A stretch of DNA of 64,000 nucleotides from Streptomyces canus (GTDB lineage: Bacteria > Actinomycetota > Actinomycetes > Streptomycetales > Streptomycetaceae), in NCBI RefSeq assembly GCF_030816965.1, contig NZ_JAUSYQ010000001.1, positions 1 through 64,000 of the forward strand. The letters are read 5' to 3'. Each line of letters opens with the position of its first letter. The stretch's first letter is position 1. Made by a program: the position numbers and the translations under genes. The notes under the pieces are model-generated. The model saw only the letters and a list, made by a program, of their open reading frames with translations. It did not search any database and was not told the origin of the DNA. Positions 26,954 through 35,752 of the stretch are shown piece after piece.

Positions 26954-28024
26954 TTACGCGATCTTCGTGGCGGAGATGACGGCCTGGACGGGGATGACGT
27001 CCGGCGGGATCTCGGAGGCGTCCTTGGTGACCGCCTTCGTCACCTTGAACCCGCTCTCCTCCAGCCAGCGCTGATACACCGACAGCTTCTGCGGACCGCC
27101 CTGCCCCATTGTGCACCCGATGAAGAACGCCGGGAAGAAGTCCACGTTGTAGTTGCCGGCATCCCTGATGTCCTCCGGATACACCGGCACCAGCACATGC
27201 ACCTGCCCACCCGGCTGAAGCGACCGGTGCACACCCGCCAGGATCCTCAGCACGTCATCCCGGTCGAACATGTCCAGGAAATGCTTGACCAGAACCGTGT
27301 CGAACCCCTCGGGAACCCCGTCGAAAACATTCCCCCCGATGAACGACAGATGCTCCTGCAGCCCCTCCGCCCGGAAGTTCGCCAGAGCCTCCTGCTCCTT
27401 CTCCGGCAGATCGAACGTCGTCACCGACAACCCCGCGGACTCCTTGTACCGGTAGGCATGAATCGCCCCCAGCCCCGTATTGCCCGCCAGATCCAGCACC
27501 CGCGCACCCGCCGGAATCTCCACATGACCGAAGAACCACGGATCGATGTTCGCCGTCACCGTGTTCATCAACCCCAGCCACGCATCCTTCAGATCCTGAT
27601 GCCCGGCCACCGCGTCGTACAACGTCCCCTCGGCCCCGTACAGCTCCCGCAGACCCACCACCGAACCACTGCGCGCGCTCTGCGTCAGATAGAACAACTG
27701 CCGCAACGCCGTCACCTTGATCAGGTTCATGTACCGCAACGCCCGCTGCAGATCCTCCTCCCCCACCTCCCCCAAAGCATCCAGACGATACCCCCCGCAC
27801 TCCTCGTCGAACGCGACGAACCCCTCCTTCACCAGCAAGAACAGCAACTGCTCCACCGCATCCGGCTTCACCCCCGCCGCCTCACCCAGCTCCACCGCAC
27901 CCAGCCCCGGACTCTCCCGCAGCCGGTCGATCAGACCGAGCTCGAAACACGACAGCAGACTCATGAACCGCGACGGTCCCACCATGTACTCACGAAAACG
28001 CGCGAGCGTGGCCTGTGACGTCAC
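26954..28024 (-). CDS. SAM-dependent methyltransferase (MT2)
   Basis: This 356-residue protein has an N-terminal helical dimerisation domain, 'VLDLAGNTGLGAIHAYRY' as SAM motif I (about 173-190), and 'DTVLVKHFLDMFDRDDV' with the His typical of O-methyltransferases. It is only distantly like MT1. The 'PVQAVISATKIA' C-terminus and operon position next to the ligase and type III PKS suggest C- or O-methylation of the naphthoquinone. The start is a GTG; the 61-nt gap to the ligase indicates one operon from promoter B. Confidence 0.85.
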   Translation of the reverse strand: MTSQATLARFREYMVGPSRFMSLLSCFELGLIDRLRESPGLGAVELGEAAGVKPDAVEQLLFLLVKEGFVAFDEECGGYRLDALGEVGEEDLQRALRYMNLIKVTALRQLFYLTQSARSGSVVGLRELYGAEGTLYDAVAGHQDLKDAWLGLMNTVTANIDPWFFGHVEIPAGARVLDLAGNTGLGAIHAYRYKESAGLSVTTFDLPEKEQEALANFRAEGLQEHLSFIGGNVFDGVPEGFDTVLVKHFLDMFDRDDVLRILAGVHRSLQPGGQVHVLVPVYPEDIRDAGNYNVDFFPAFFIGCTMGQGGPQKLSVYQRWLEESGFKVTKAVTKDASEIPPDVIPVQAVISATKIA

Positions 28025-28085
28025 AACAACAACCCCTCTTCCAAAACGATGAACCCCACCGCCACAGCGGCAGGACGTGGAACGG

Positions 28086-29672
28086 TCAGGCCCGCTCTTC
28101 CAGCCGTTGCTCGAACCGGCGGGCCAGCTCGAGCCGCTGCACCTTCAGCGTGGCGGTCCGGGGCAGTTCGGCCTGCGGGATGTGGACGGGGTCGGCGAGC
28201 TGGGGGAAGTCGGCGGCGGCGGCGCGCCAGCGGCCCGGGTCGACCGGCTTGTCGTCGGCGGTGCAGATCACCGGCACCGGCTCCGCGTCCGGTCCCCGCA
28301 CCACCACCAGCTCGGTCAGCTCGTCCAGCCGGCTGAGCACCACGTCCTCGATCTCCAGCGAACTGCGCACCCCCGGGATCATGTCGACCTCCCGGTCGAG
28401 CATGTGCAGGCAGCCGAACCGCGTCCGGTACCCCACGTCCCCGGTCCGCCACCACTCGCCCCTGCGCTGGGTGTCGTAGCGCTCCTGCTCACCGAAGTAC
28501 GTCTTCGCCAGACCGTCCCACGCCACCTCGATGAAACCGGGGTTCTTCTCCGAGGGCGGACTGCCGTTCCGGCTCACCACACGGAGCCGCGCGGCGCCCA
28601 TGGGCATGGCCCAGCCGACGCAGCGCCCGTTCGCCTTGTGGGCGGAGCGGCGGAAGTAGGCGCGGCCGACGGCCGGACCGACCTCGCTCTGCCCGTAGAT
28701 CTGGAAGAACAGCGCGCCGGGCCGGGCGGAGGCCCCGAGCAGCTTGCTCATCGTCCCGGGGTGGATCGCGTCAAAGGTGCTGCTGAAGACCTTCACCGAC
28801 GCGAACGGCATCCGCGGGTCCTCGGCGAGCCCCTCCCACTCCATCAGGGAGTTGGGCAGCGCCTCGATGAGAACCGGGCGGTGCTCGAGGAAGTGCCCGG
28901 CGACCTCGGCGGGGTCGGGCTCGCGCATGAGCAGGACCGGATGCGCCTTCAGCAGCGCGAGGGACATCGCCGCGACCATCCGAGAGTGCACGAAGGGCAC
29001 GTGGATGGCGACGGTCTCCTTCTTCCTCAGCAGGGAGAGCAGGCGCCACTGCGGTACGAGACGCAGCCCCTGGGTGCGCGGGGTGTGCACCACGAGCTTC
29101 GGGATCCCGGTCGTGCCCGAGGTGTGGGTGATCACGGCTGCCTCGTCGATCGGCCGCACCACCGGCCTGACCCGCGGCGCGCCGGCGAGCCCGGCCAGCG
29201 ACACCGTCCCGGGCCGGTCGCCCGCCGAGGTGATCACCCGCCGCGTGAGGTCCTGGAGCGGCAGCCCGTCCAGGAGGTCGAGCTTGGCGCCGTCGGTGAG
29301 CAGGGCCGGCCGCTCCAGCCGCTGGAGCAGGACGCCCACGGTGCGGGCGTCCAGGGCCGGCGACAGGTTCACGACGACCGCGCCGATGCGGGAGACCGCG
29401 GCGGCGAGCATCCAGTGGTCGGCGTTGGCCGTCTTGTAGATCACGACGCGCTCGTCGGACCGGACACCGGCCGCCCACAGCCGCGCCGCCAGATCGTCGA
29501 CGTACTCGGCGTACCGGGCCACGGTCAGGCGCCGGCCCGCCTCGGGGAAGGTGTCCAGGTCGTGGTCCAGGGTGATCGGCGTCGACGGGTTCACGGCCGC
29601 GGCCATCTCCGGCAGCAGACCGAGGTGAAGACCGCGCTTCCGTATCGATGTATAGGCTGTGGAACTCTTCAT
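28086..29672 (-). CDS. AMP-forming acyl-CoA ligase-like enzyme (CreM-like candidate)
   Basis: This 528-residue ANL-superfamily protein has 'THTSGTTGIPKLVV' (P-loop, about 190), 'IYGQSEVGP' (A5), 'GEWWRTGDVGYR' (A7/A8) and 'PRTATLKVQR' (A10). The A10 Lys is present but the usual preceding Gly is Leu. In cremeomycin biosynthesis a ligase of this family (CreM) couples nitrous acid to an aromatic amine with ATP to give a diazonium. The presence of CreD/CreE and an aminotransferase in this cluster makes that role attractive; ordinary acid activation is the alternative. AAGGAG lies 9 nt before the ATG. Confidence 0.82.
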   Translation of the reverse strand: MKSSTAYTSIRKRGLHLGLLPEMAAAVNPSTPITLDHDLDTFPEAGRRLTVARYAEYVDDLAARLWAAGVRSDERVVIYKTANADHWMLAAAVSRIGAVVVNLSPALDARTVGVLLQRLERPALLTDGAKLDLLDGLPLQDLTRRVITSAGDRPGTVSLAGLAGAPRVRPVVRPIDEAAVITHTSGTTGIPKLVVHTPRTQGLRLVPQWRLLSLLRKKETVAIHVPFVHSRMVAAMSLALLKAHPVLLMREPDPAEVAGHFLEHRPVLIEALPNSLMEWEGLAEDPRMPFASVKVFSSTFDAIHPGTMSKLLGASARPGALFFQIYGQSEVGPAVGRAYFRRSAHKANGRCVGWAMPMGAARLRVVSRNGSPPSEKNPGFIEVAWDGLAKTYFGEQERYDTQRRGEWWRTGDVGYRTRFGCLHMLDREVDMIPGVRSSLEIEDVVLSRLDELTELVVVRGPDAEPVPVICTADDKPVDPGRWRAAAADFPQLADPVHIPQAELPRTATLKVQRLELARRFEQRLEERA

Positions 29673-29772
29673 GGGGACTGTCTCCTTAGGAGGCGCACTG
29701 CACAATCGGGCGGACGTCGTGCGGTCCGCTGAACGCCCCCCACCTCTGGCCGGGCAGGGCGGCGGGGGCAGG

Positions 29773-30849
29773 TCAGGCGACGCCCTCGGCGGTCGCCGGC
29801 GCGTCGGCACCCCAACGGCCCAGCGCCATCTCGGCGGTGATTCCGGGGCCGAAGCCCGCGATCAGACCCGTGGCGTCGGGCGCCGGCGTGTCCTCTTCGA
29901 ACAGCCTGCGGGCCGCCTCCAGGACGACCGCGCTGGCGATGTTGCCGTACTCGCTCAGGGTCGACCAGCTGTGCCGGAACACCTCGCGGTCCACGTCGAG
30001 GAACTTGGCGAGGTCGTCCAGGATCCGCGGCCCGCCGGCGTGCACGATGTAGAAGTCGAGGTTGCCGGCGTCCCAGCTGTGGTCCTTGGCGAACTCCCGC
30101 AGCACCGGCGCCAGCGGCTCCATCGTCCCCGGCACCCGGCGGTCCAGCTGGAAGTGGAAGCCGGTGTCCCGGACGGCGTAGGAGATCCAGTCCTCGGTGT
30201 CCGGGATGAGGTACGAGGCGTTGCGCTCCAGGTCGATGCCGACGCCGCCCGCACCGCGCACCACGGCGGCCGCGACCGCGTCGCCGAACAACCCGTCGGA
30301 CAGCAGCGCACCGATGTTGTCGTCCTCGGGCTGGTAGCACAGGGAGCACAGCTCGCACGAGACGATCAGGACGTTGCTCCCCGGGTGGGCCAGGCAGAAG
30401 TCGTGGGCCCGGTTGATCGCCGCGCCGCCCGCCGCGCAGCCCAGCTGGGCGATGGGTATCTGACGGGTGTCGGACCGGAAGCCGAGCCGGTTGATCAGCC
30501 ACGCGGTCAGTGACGGCATCAGGAACCCGGTGCACGACACGTAGATGATCGCGTCGACGTCACGGGCCGTCACGCCGGCGTTGCGCAGGGCCTGTTCTAT
30601 GACCTCGGGCGTCCGCTTCTTGGACTCGAGCTCGTAGACGCGATTGCGTTCCGTCAGGCCCGGATGGCGGAGCGTCTTGTCGACGGGCTGGACGATGTGC
30701 CGCTTCTTCACCCCCGTGTTCCGGATCAGGCGAAGCGCCAAAGGGAGCTGGGGCTTTCCGCTGTGGACTCGCTGAGCGAATTCCAGAGTCTCTTCCATCG
30801 TGATGACGTATTCCGGCACGCTCACCGCGGGCTTGCAGAGCCTGGCCAT
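29773..30849 (-). CDS. rppA: Type III PKS, 1,3,6,8-tetrahydroxynaphthalene synthase
   Basis: The 358-residue protein is clearly RppA-like over its length. The catalytic triad is visible: Cys138 in 'AQLGCAAGGAAINRAH', His270 in 'FYIVHAGGPR' and Asn303 in 'SEYGNIAS'. 'SCTGFLMPSL' and 'WISYAVRDTGFHFQLD' are RppA hallmarks. It condenses five malonyl-CoA into THN, the aromatic core of flaviolin-derived meroterpenoids. It is first gene of the leftward operon with the ligase and MT2, transcribed from composite promoter B 350 nt upstream. The long leader is shared with the other promoter-controlled operons. Confidence 0.96.
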   Translation of the reverse strand: MARLCKPAVSVPEYVITMEETLEFAQRVHSGKPQLPLALRLIRNTGVKKRHIVQPVDKTLRHPGLTERNRVYELESKKRTPEVIEQALRNAGVTARDVDAIIYVSCTGFLMPSLTAWLINRLGFRSDTRQIPIAQLGCAAGGAAINRAHDFCLAHPGSNVLIVSCELCSLCYQPEDDNIGALLSDGLFGDAVAAAVVRGAGGVGIDLERNASYLIPDTEDWISYAVRDTGFHFQLDRRVPGTMEPLAPVLREFAKDHSWDAGNLDFYIVHAGGPRILDDLAKFLDVDREVFRHSWSTLSEYGNIASAVVLEAARRLFEEDTPAPDATGLIAGFGPGITAEMALGRWGADAPATAEGVA

Positions 30850-31201
30850 ATCTGGTGTCCACTTTCTCTGGAGTCTGCCGTCTGTACGTGACGAGACGTT
30901 GGCGCACTTTCCGGTGCTGCCCCGAGGGACGTCCGGTGGCGTGACCGAGCGGTCCGGGCATGCGAAGGGGAACGCGCGGCGAACGCGCGGCCGGAAACCG
31001 GGGTGGTGTCAGGGATTCTTCGCGAGCGCCCGGGACCTGGTACGGAATACGGAGATGTCCGGGGCGGCCACGCGCACTTGGGTGAACGGCGCCTTCGCCG
31101 GGCGGCGGGAGAAACACGGCCGCCGGTCGGTGGGCACCTGCCCGGCCGGGACGGCGACGCCGACGGTTTCTCGGCGAACGGGCTGCCACGAAACGGCATG
31201 T

Positions 31202-31252
31202 GGGCAGGGAAGGCGTGCCGACATAGTGACACGGCCGGTATCACCGTGCCAA
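31202..31252 (-). promoter_or_regulatory. Composite promoter B, driving the type III PKS operon
   Basis: Read leftward: TTGG (31252-31249), 16 nt, GTGTCAC (31232-31226), 16 nt, CCCTGCCC (31209-31202). The upstream region holds only an imperfect Crp-type palindrome (GTGGACCACATCAC, near 31265-31280). Confidence 0.73.
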
Positions 31253-31436
31253 GAGCCACCGGAATGTGATGTGGTCCACGTGAATGCCGTCCCACGGGGC
31301 CGGCCGATGACCGCGAGGGCGCGGGAGGACCGCGGTACCGGCCCCTGCTCCGGCCGTGCGACCGGACTCGACCGGCTCTGTAGTGGCCTCACCCATACTC
31401 GGCGCCGGACGGACCGCACGGACCCGTGGAGGAAGA

Positions 31437-32354
31437 GTGTCCGAGACCAAGCTGGCAGACCTCTACTCGGCCATTGAGGAGTCAGCCCGGCTGCTCGATG
31501 TGCCGTACGCACAGGACAAGGTGCGGTCGGTGCTGACCGCCTACGAGGAGGCGCTCGCGACCACACCGATCGCCTTCCGCATGGGGACCGGCCGGCGTTA
31601 TTCGAGCGATGTCGACTGGCGCTTCCCGGTTCCCACGGACGGTGTCGATCCCTACACCACCGCACTGGCGCACGGTCTGCTCGAGAGCACGGACCACCCC
31701 ATCGCCTCCCTGTTCCTGGAGGTCGCGGAGCGCTGCAGGACCACCTTCTACGGCGTCGACTTCGGAGTGGCCAGCGGCCTGAAGAAGCTGTACCTGGCCT
31801 TCCCCGCGGAGGACATGGAACCGCTGTCCACGTTCCTCGACCTGCCGTCCATGCCGCGCAGCGTCGCCGACAACTACGACTTCTTCGTCCGGCACGGCAT
31901 GGACGGCAAGCAGATGCCCATGTTCTCGATGGACTACCGGCACCGCACGGTGAACCTGTACTTCAACGCGCTGTCCCCCGAGACACTCGAGCCGGACAGC
32001 GTCCGGTCGATCTTCCGCGACCTGGAGCTGCCGGAACCGAGCGAGCGGCTGCTCACGCTGAGCCGGCGTGCATTCGGGTTCTACGCCACCCTGGGCTGGG
32101 ACTCCCCGAAGATCGAGCGGTCCGCCTTCTCCATCCTGATCAAGGACCCGGCGGACCTTCCCGTGCCGATGGAACCGGAGATCGAGAAGTTCCTGGCCAG
32201 CATGCGGCGCCGGGCCGCCGACGACAAGTTCCTCTACTACGTCGCCATGTCGTCGACCGGCGAGGAGATCTACAAGTTCCAGTCGTACTACCAGTTCCAG
32301 CCGTGGCTGAACCCGATGCTGCAGTCCGAGTCCGACGAGGGCCAGGGCAGCTGA
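31437..32354 (+). CDS. ABBA aromatic prenyltransferase PT3
   Basis: This 305-residue protein starts at a GTG after GGAGGA. Motifs: 'LYSAIEESARLLDVPYAQDK', 'DVDWRFPVPTDGVDPYTTAL', 'DFGVASGLKKLYLAFP', 'MDYRHRTVNLYFNAL', 'TLGWDSPKIERSAFS', 'IYKFQSYYQFQPWL'. It is a true third paralogue, not a duplicate of PT1 or PT2; the N-terminal block resembles phenazine prenyltransferases. It shares an operon with a polyprenyl diphosphate synthase (31 nt apart) and an exporter, so it may use that synthase's product. Acceptor cannot be assigned. Confidence 0.92.
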   Translation: MSETKLADLYSAIEESARLLDVPYAQDKVRSVLTAYEEALATTPIAFRMGTGRRYSSDVDWRFPVPTDGVDPYTTALAHGLLESTDHPIASLFLEVAERCRTTFYGVDFGVASGLKKLYLAFPAEDMEPLSTFLDLPSMPRSVADNYDFFVRHGMDGKQMPMFSMDYRHRTVNLYFNALSPETLEPDSVRSIFRDLELPEPSERLLTLSRRAFGFYATLGWDSPKIERSAFSILIKDPADLPVPMEPEIEKFLASMRRRAADDKFLYYVAMSSTGEEIYKFQSYYQFQPWLNPMLQSESDEGQGS

Positions 32355-32385
32355 CCTCCCGCCCGCCCGCACCGAAGGGACAGCC

Positions 32386-33480
32386 ATGACCATCACCCGA
32401 CCCCGCCAGGGGGCGGCTCTGCCCACGGACGACATCGATGCCGCACTCAGGCGGTTCCTGGCCGGCCGCCGGGCCGAGGCGGAGACGATCAGCCCGGCCT
32501 ACGCGGCCGCGGTCGCCGAGCTGGAGCGCTATGTGCTGCGCGGGGGCAAGCGCGTACGGCCGGCCTTCGCCTGGCTCGGCTGGATCGGTGCCGGGGGCGA
32601 CGAGGCGGGGGCGGAGACCGAGGCGGTCCTGCGCGCCTGCGCCGCGCTGGAGATGTTCCACGCCTACGGACTGATCCACGACGACGTCATCGACGCGTCA
32701 CTGACCCGCCGTGGCGCTCCCGCCGCGCACGTGATGTTCGCCGACCACCACCGGTCCCGCTGCTGGAACGGCGACGCGGAGCAGTTCGGCACGGGTGCCG
32801 CGATCCTGGTCGGAGACCTGGCGCAGTGCTGGGCCGACGACATGGTCCGCACGTCCGGGCTGCCGGAGCAGGCGCAGCGGCGGGTGGCCCAGGTGTGGTC
32901 GGAGCTGCGCACCGAGGTCCTGTGCGGCCAGCTGCTCGACCTGACCGCCGAGGCGGCGGGCGACGAGGACATCGAGACGGCACTGCGCGTCAACCAGTAC
33001 AAGACGGCCTCCTACACGGTGGAACGCCCGCTGCACATCGGGGCGGCGATAGCGGGCGCCGACGCCGGGCTCATCGCCGCCTACCGGGCGTTCGGCGTCG
33101 ACATCGGCATCGCCTTCCAGCTGCGCGACGACCTGCTGGGCGTCTTCGGCGCCCCGGAGGAAACCGGCAAGCCGTCCGGCGACGACCTGATCCAGGGCAA
33201 GCGCACCGTGCTGTTCACCGCCGCGCTCAAGTTCGCCGACGCGCAGGACCCGGACGCGGCGAAGTTCCTCAGGACCAGGATCGGGACGCGGATCTCCGGC
33301 GAGGAACTGCACACGATGCGCGCCATCATCACCGGCGTCGGCGCGGTGGACCACGTCGAACGCGACATCGCCGCCCGCACCGACCGGGCCGTCGCCGCGC
33401 TGCGGGCGAGCGGCGCCACCGACGTCGCCAAGGACCGGCTGACCGCCATGGCGATCAGCGCGACACAGCGCACCTCCTGA
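32386..33480 (+). CDS. Polyprenyl diphosphate synthase (chain length uncertain)
   Basis: The 364-residue IspA/GGPPS-family protein has both Asp-rich motifs: 'IHDDVIDAS' (99-103) and 'FQLRDDLLGVFG' (near 245). 'GGKRVRPAF' (IPP-binding Arg) and 'QYKTASYTVERPL' (Lys-Thr) are also present. The residue five before the first DDxxD is Tyr ('FHAYGLIHDD'). An aromatic there restricts chain length in many FPP synthases, so GPP or FPP is as likely as GGPP. It would elongate the IPP/DMAPP from the mevalonate operon for PT2, PT3 or the DxDD cyclase. Confidence 0.93.
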   Translation: MTITRPRQGAALPTDDIDAALRRFLAGRRAEAETISPAYAAAVAELERYVLRGGKRVRPAFAWLGWIGAGGDEAGAETEAVLRACAALEMFHAYGLIHDDVIDASLTRRGAPAAHVMFADHHRSRCWNGDAEQFGTGAAILVGDLAQCWADDMVRTSGLPEQAQRRVAQVWSELRTEVLCGQLLDLTAEAAGDEDIETALRVNQYKTASYTVERPLHIGAAIAGADAGLIAAYRAFGVDIGIAFQLRDDLLGVFGAPEETGKPSGDDLIQGKRTVLFTAALKFADAQDPDAAKFLRTRIGTRISGEELHTMRAIITGVGAVDHVERDIAARTDRAVAALRASGATDVAKDRLTAMAISATQRTS

Positions 33481-33607
33481 CGTACTCACGTCGTCAGCAC
33501 CCGCCCCGGCCTGCCCTTCGGCCGCCGTGAACTCACAAAGCCGGCCGCTGGATCGTCGTATCTGTGCGGCCTCGAGTGAGTCCGGTGTACTGAAGAAGGA
33601 GAAGATC

Positions 33608-35122
33608 ATGGCAACACGAAGCGCAGCCCCCGCCGCCGGGGCGGGCTCGGAGGTGACGGCGGACCCCAAGCGGTGGTGGGTCCTCGCCGTCGTCTGTTGC
33701 GCCTACCTCATGGTCGGCCTCGACCTGACCGTGATGAACCTCGCGCTTCCCGAGGCCCAGCAGGATCTCGGCTTCAGCGACGGCGACCGGCAGTGGATCG
33801 TCACCGCCTACGCCCTGCCGTACGGAAGCCTGCTGCTGTTCTGCGGACGCCTGTCCGACCTGATGGGCCGCAAGCGGGCCTTCCTCATCGGACTGGCCGG
33901 ATTCGCCGTCGCCTCCGCCGTGGGCGGTGCCGCGCCCAACTTCGAGACCCTGGTCGCCGCCCGGGCCGCCCAGGGAGCCTTCGCCGCCCTGCTCTCCCCC
34001 TCCTGTCTGGCCCTGATGGCCGTCACCTTCACCGACCCCAAGGAGCGCGGCAAGGCCTTCGGCGCCATCGGCGGCGTCATCGCCGCCGGCGGTGGTCTGG
34101 GCCTGCTGCTGGGCGGTTTCCTCACCTCCGCCTTCGACTGGCGCTGGTGCATGTACGTCAACCTGGTCTTCGCGGTCGTCGCGCTCGCCGGCGGTCTGAC
34201 CCTGATCGCCCGCCAGGCCCCCTCGCGCAACCCGATGGACATCCCGGGCGTCCTGCTGGCCTGCAGCGGCATGTTCTGCGTCGTCTACGGCTTCTCCAAC
34301 GCCGAGGACGGCTGGGGCGACGCGGGCACCTGGGGCCTACTCGCCGTCGGCGGTCTCCTCCTGATCGCCTTCGCCGCCTGGCAGACCCGCGCCGCCCACC
34401 CGCTGCTGCCCCCTCGTGTCGTCCTCGACCGCAACCGCGGCGGCGCCTACCTCACCGTCCTGTTCGTCGGAGCGGGCTTCTTCGGGCTGCTGCTCTTCCT
34501 GATCTACTACATGCAGACGGTTCTGGGGTACTCCCCGCTCAAGTCGGGCGCCGCCGTCCTGCCCATGGTGCTGGCCACCCTCGTCACCACGAGCGTCTGC
34601 GGCGCCAAGCTCTTTCCCCGGCTCGGGCCCCGCCCCATGGTCCCCAGCGGTCTGCTGGTCACCGCGCTCGGCCTGGTCTGGCTCACCCGGATCGAAGTCG
34701 ACTCCACCTACGCCACCAGCATCCTCGGCCCCATCATCGCCAACGGCGTGGGCATGGGTCTGGTCTACGCCGCCGCGCTCAACACCGGCACCTCCGGCGT
34801 CCGCCCCGAGGACTCCGGCATCGCCTCGGCCACCTTCAGCGCCGGACAGCAGATCGGCGGCGCCGTCGGCACCGCGCTGCTGAACACCATCGCCGCCACC
34901 GCCGTCACCGACTGGCTCACCGACCACACCAACGGCCGCCCCAGCCCCCTCCAGCTCCAGACCGCTGCCGTGCACAGCTACACGACCGTATTCTGGTGGT
35001 CCGCCGCCATCCTCGCCAGCGGCGCCGTCATCGCCGCGGTCCTCCTGCGCAGCGGCCCGCTGCCCACCCCGGAACAGCACGCCGGGGACCCCGCCACCCG
35101 CTCGGAGGCACAGCCCGCCTGA
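33608..35122 (+). CDS. MFS multidrug/antibiotic exporter (DHA2, 14 TM type)
   Basis: The 504-residue protein starts at ATG 33608 after AAGAAGGAGAAG. Around 14 hydrophobic helices are visible. 'GRLSDLMGRKRAFL' is the loop 2-3 MFS signature, and 'DWRWCMYVNLVFAV' (motif D2) marks the drug:H+ antiporter-2 family. It should export and give self-resistance to the prenylated phenazine or quinone product. It is the last gene of the PT3 operon and is followed by a 14-bp hairpin terminator. Confidence 0.93.
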   Translation: MATRSAAPAAGAGSEVTADPKRWWVLAVVCCAYLMVGLDLTVMNLALPEAQQDLGFSDGDRQWIVTAYALPYGSLLLFCGRLSDLMGRKRAFLIGLAGFAVASAVGGAAPNFETLVAARAAQGAFAALLSPSCLALMAVTFTDPKERGKAFGAIGGVIAAGGGLGLLLGGFLTSAFDWRWCMYVNLVFAVVALAGGLTLIARQAPSRNPMDIPGVLLACSGMFCVVYGFSNAEDGWGDAGTWGLLAVGGLLLIAFAAWQTRAAHPLLPPRVVLDRNRGGAYLTVLFVGAGFFGLLLFLIYYMQTVLGYSPLKSGAAVLPMVLATLVTTSVCGAKLFPRLGPRPMVPSGLLVTALGLVWLTRIEVDSTYATSILGPIIANGVGMGLVYAAALNTGTSGVRPEDSGIASATFSAGQQIGGAVGTALLNTIAATAVTDWLTDHTNGRPSPLQLQTAAVHSYTTVFWWSAAILASGAVIAAVLLRSGPLPTPEQHAGDPATRSEAQPA

Positions 35123-35137
35123 CCGTGCGCCCGAACG

Positions 35138-35172
35138 CGAAGGACGGCCCCGGAGACGGGGGCCGTCCTTCG
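35138..35172 (+). terminator. Terminator of the PT3-exporter operon
   Basis: CGAAGGACGGCCCC (35138-35151) pairs with 35159-35172 through a 7-nt loop, 15 nt after the exporter stop. Confidence 0.7.
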
Positions 35173-35254
35173 GCCTTTCCGGGCACGGGGACGGCCGTGT
35201 CCGTCTCCGTCACGGCTCCAGCGCCGGTCCAGTCGGCCGCGCCGATAATGTGAC

Positions 35255-35638
35255 ATGAGTAAACACAAGGACATCATCACGCAGTACCTCGACGGTGTTC
35301 ACCGCGGCGACCACGAGCTGGTCCTGTCCCTGGTGACCGACGACGTCCTGTTGGAGAAGAAGGGCCAGCCCGCCTTCCGCGGCAAGGAAGTACTCCGCGC
35401 CGCCGTCGACAACAAGGACGGCATCGTCCACAAGGACGCCGGCTCACTGCGTCCGACCCACAAGGTCGCGCGCATGATCGAGGAGGGCGACACCGTGGCC
35501 GTGGACGGCACCGTCGAGGTCCCCCTCCCGAACGGCGGCCGGCTGGAGATGCTGTTCTCCGACTACTTCACCTTCAGCGGCGGCCTGATCAGCGGCGTGG
35601 AGAGCTACATGATCACGCCTACCCCGCCCCAGAGCTGA
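35255..35638 (+). CDS. SnoaL/NTF2-like small protein
   Basis: This 127-residue protein has the helix-helix-sheet pattern of SnoaL-like folds: 'HKDIITQYLDGVHRGDHELV', 'LVTDDVLLEK', 'RGKEVLRAAV', then strands 'DTVAVDGTVEVPL' and 'SDYFTFSGGLISGVESYM'. Members act as cyclases, isomerases or hydroxylases, or only bind ligands, so a specific reaction cannot be assigned. It stands alone between two terminators, with no good ribosome binding site. It may act on a quinone intermediate. Confidence 0.75.
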   Translation: MSKHKDIITQYLDGVHRGDHELVLSLVTDDVLLEKKGQPAFRGKEVLRAAVDNKDGIVHKDAGSLRPTHKVARMIEEGDTVAVDGTVEVPLPNGGRLEMLFSDYFTFSGGLISGVESYMITPTPPQS

Positions 35639-35654
35639 CCCCGCGCCATCCCCC

Positions 35655-35703
35655 GCGCTCCGGACGGCCCCGCCCCGGTCGTGGGCACAGCCGTCCGGAG
35701 CGC
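35655..35703. terminator. Bidirectional terminator, SnoaL-like gene / creD
   Basis: GCGCTCCGGACGGC (35655-35668) is the perfect complement of 35690-35703, with a 21-nt loop, between convergent genes. Confidence 0.6.
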
Positions 35704-35752
35704 GGATGTGCCGGACGCGTCCCGTCGCGCCGCCGACGCGCACGGTGCCGGT

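Noticed and set aside
26633..28018. 461-codon plus-strand frame opposite methyltransferase 2
   Set aside because: It has low-complexity Arg/His/Gln-rich composition without motifs, while the opposite strand encodes a clear SAM methyltransferase.
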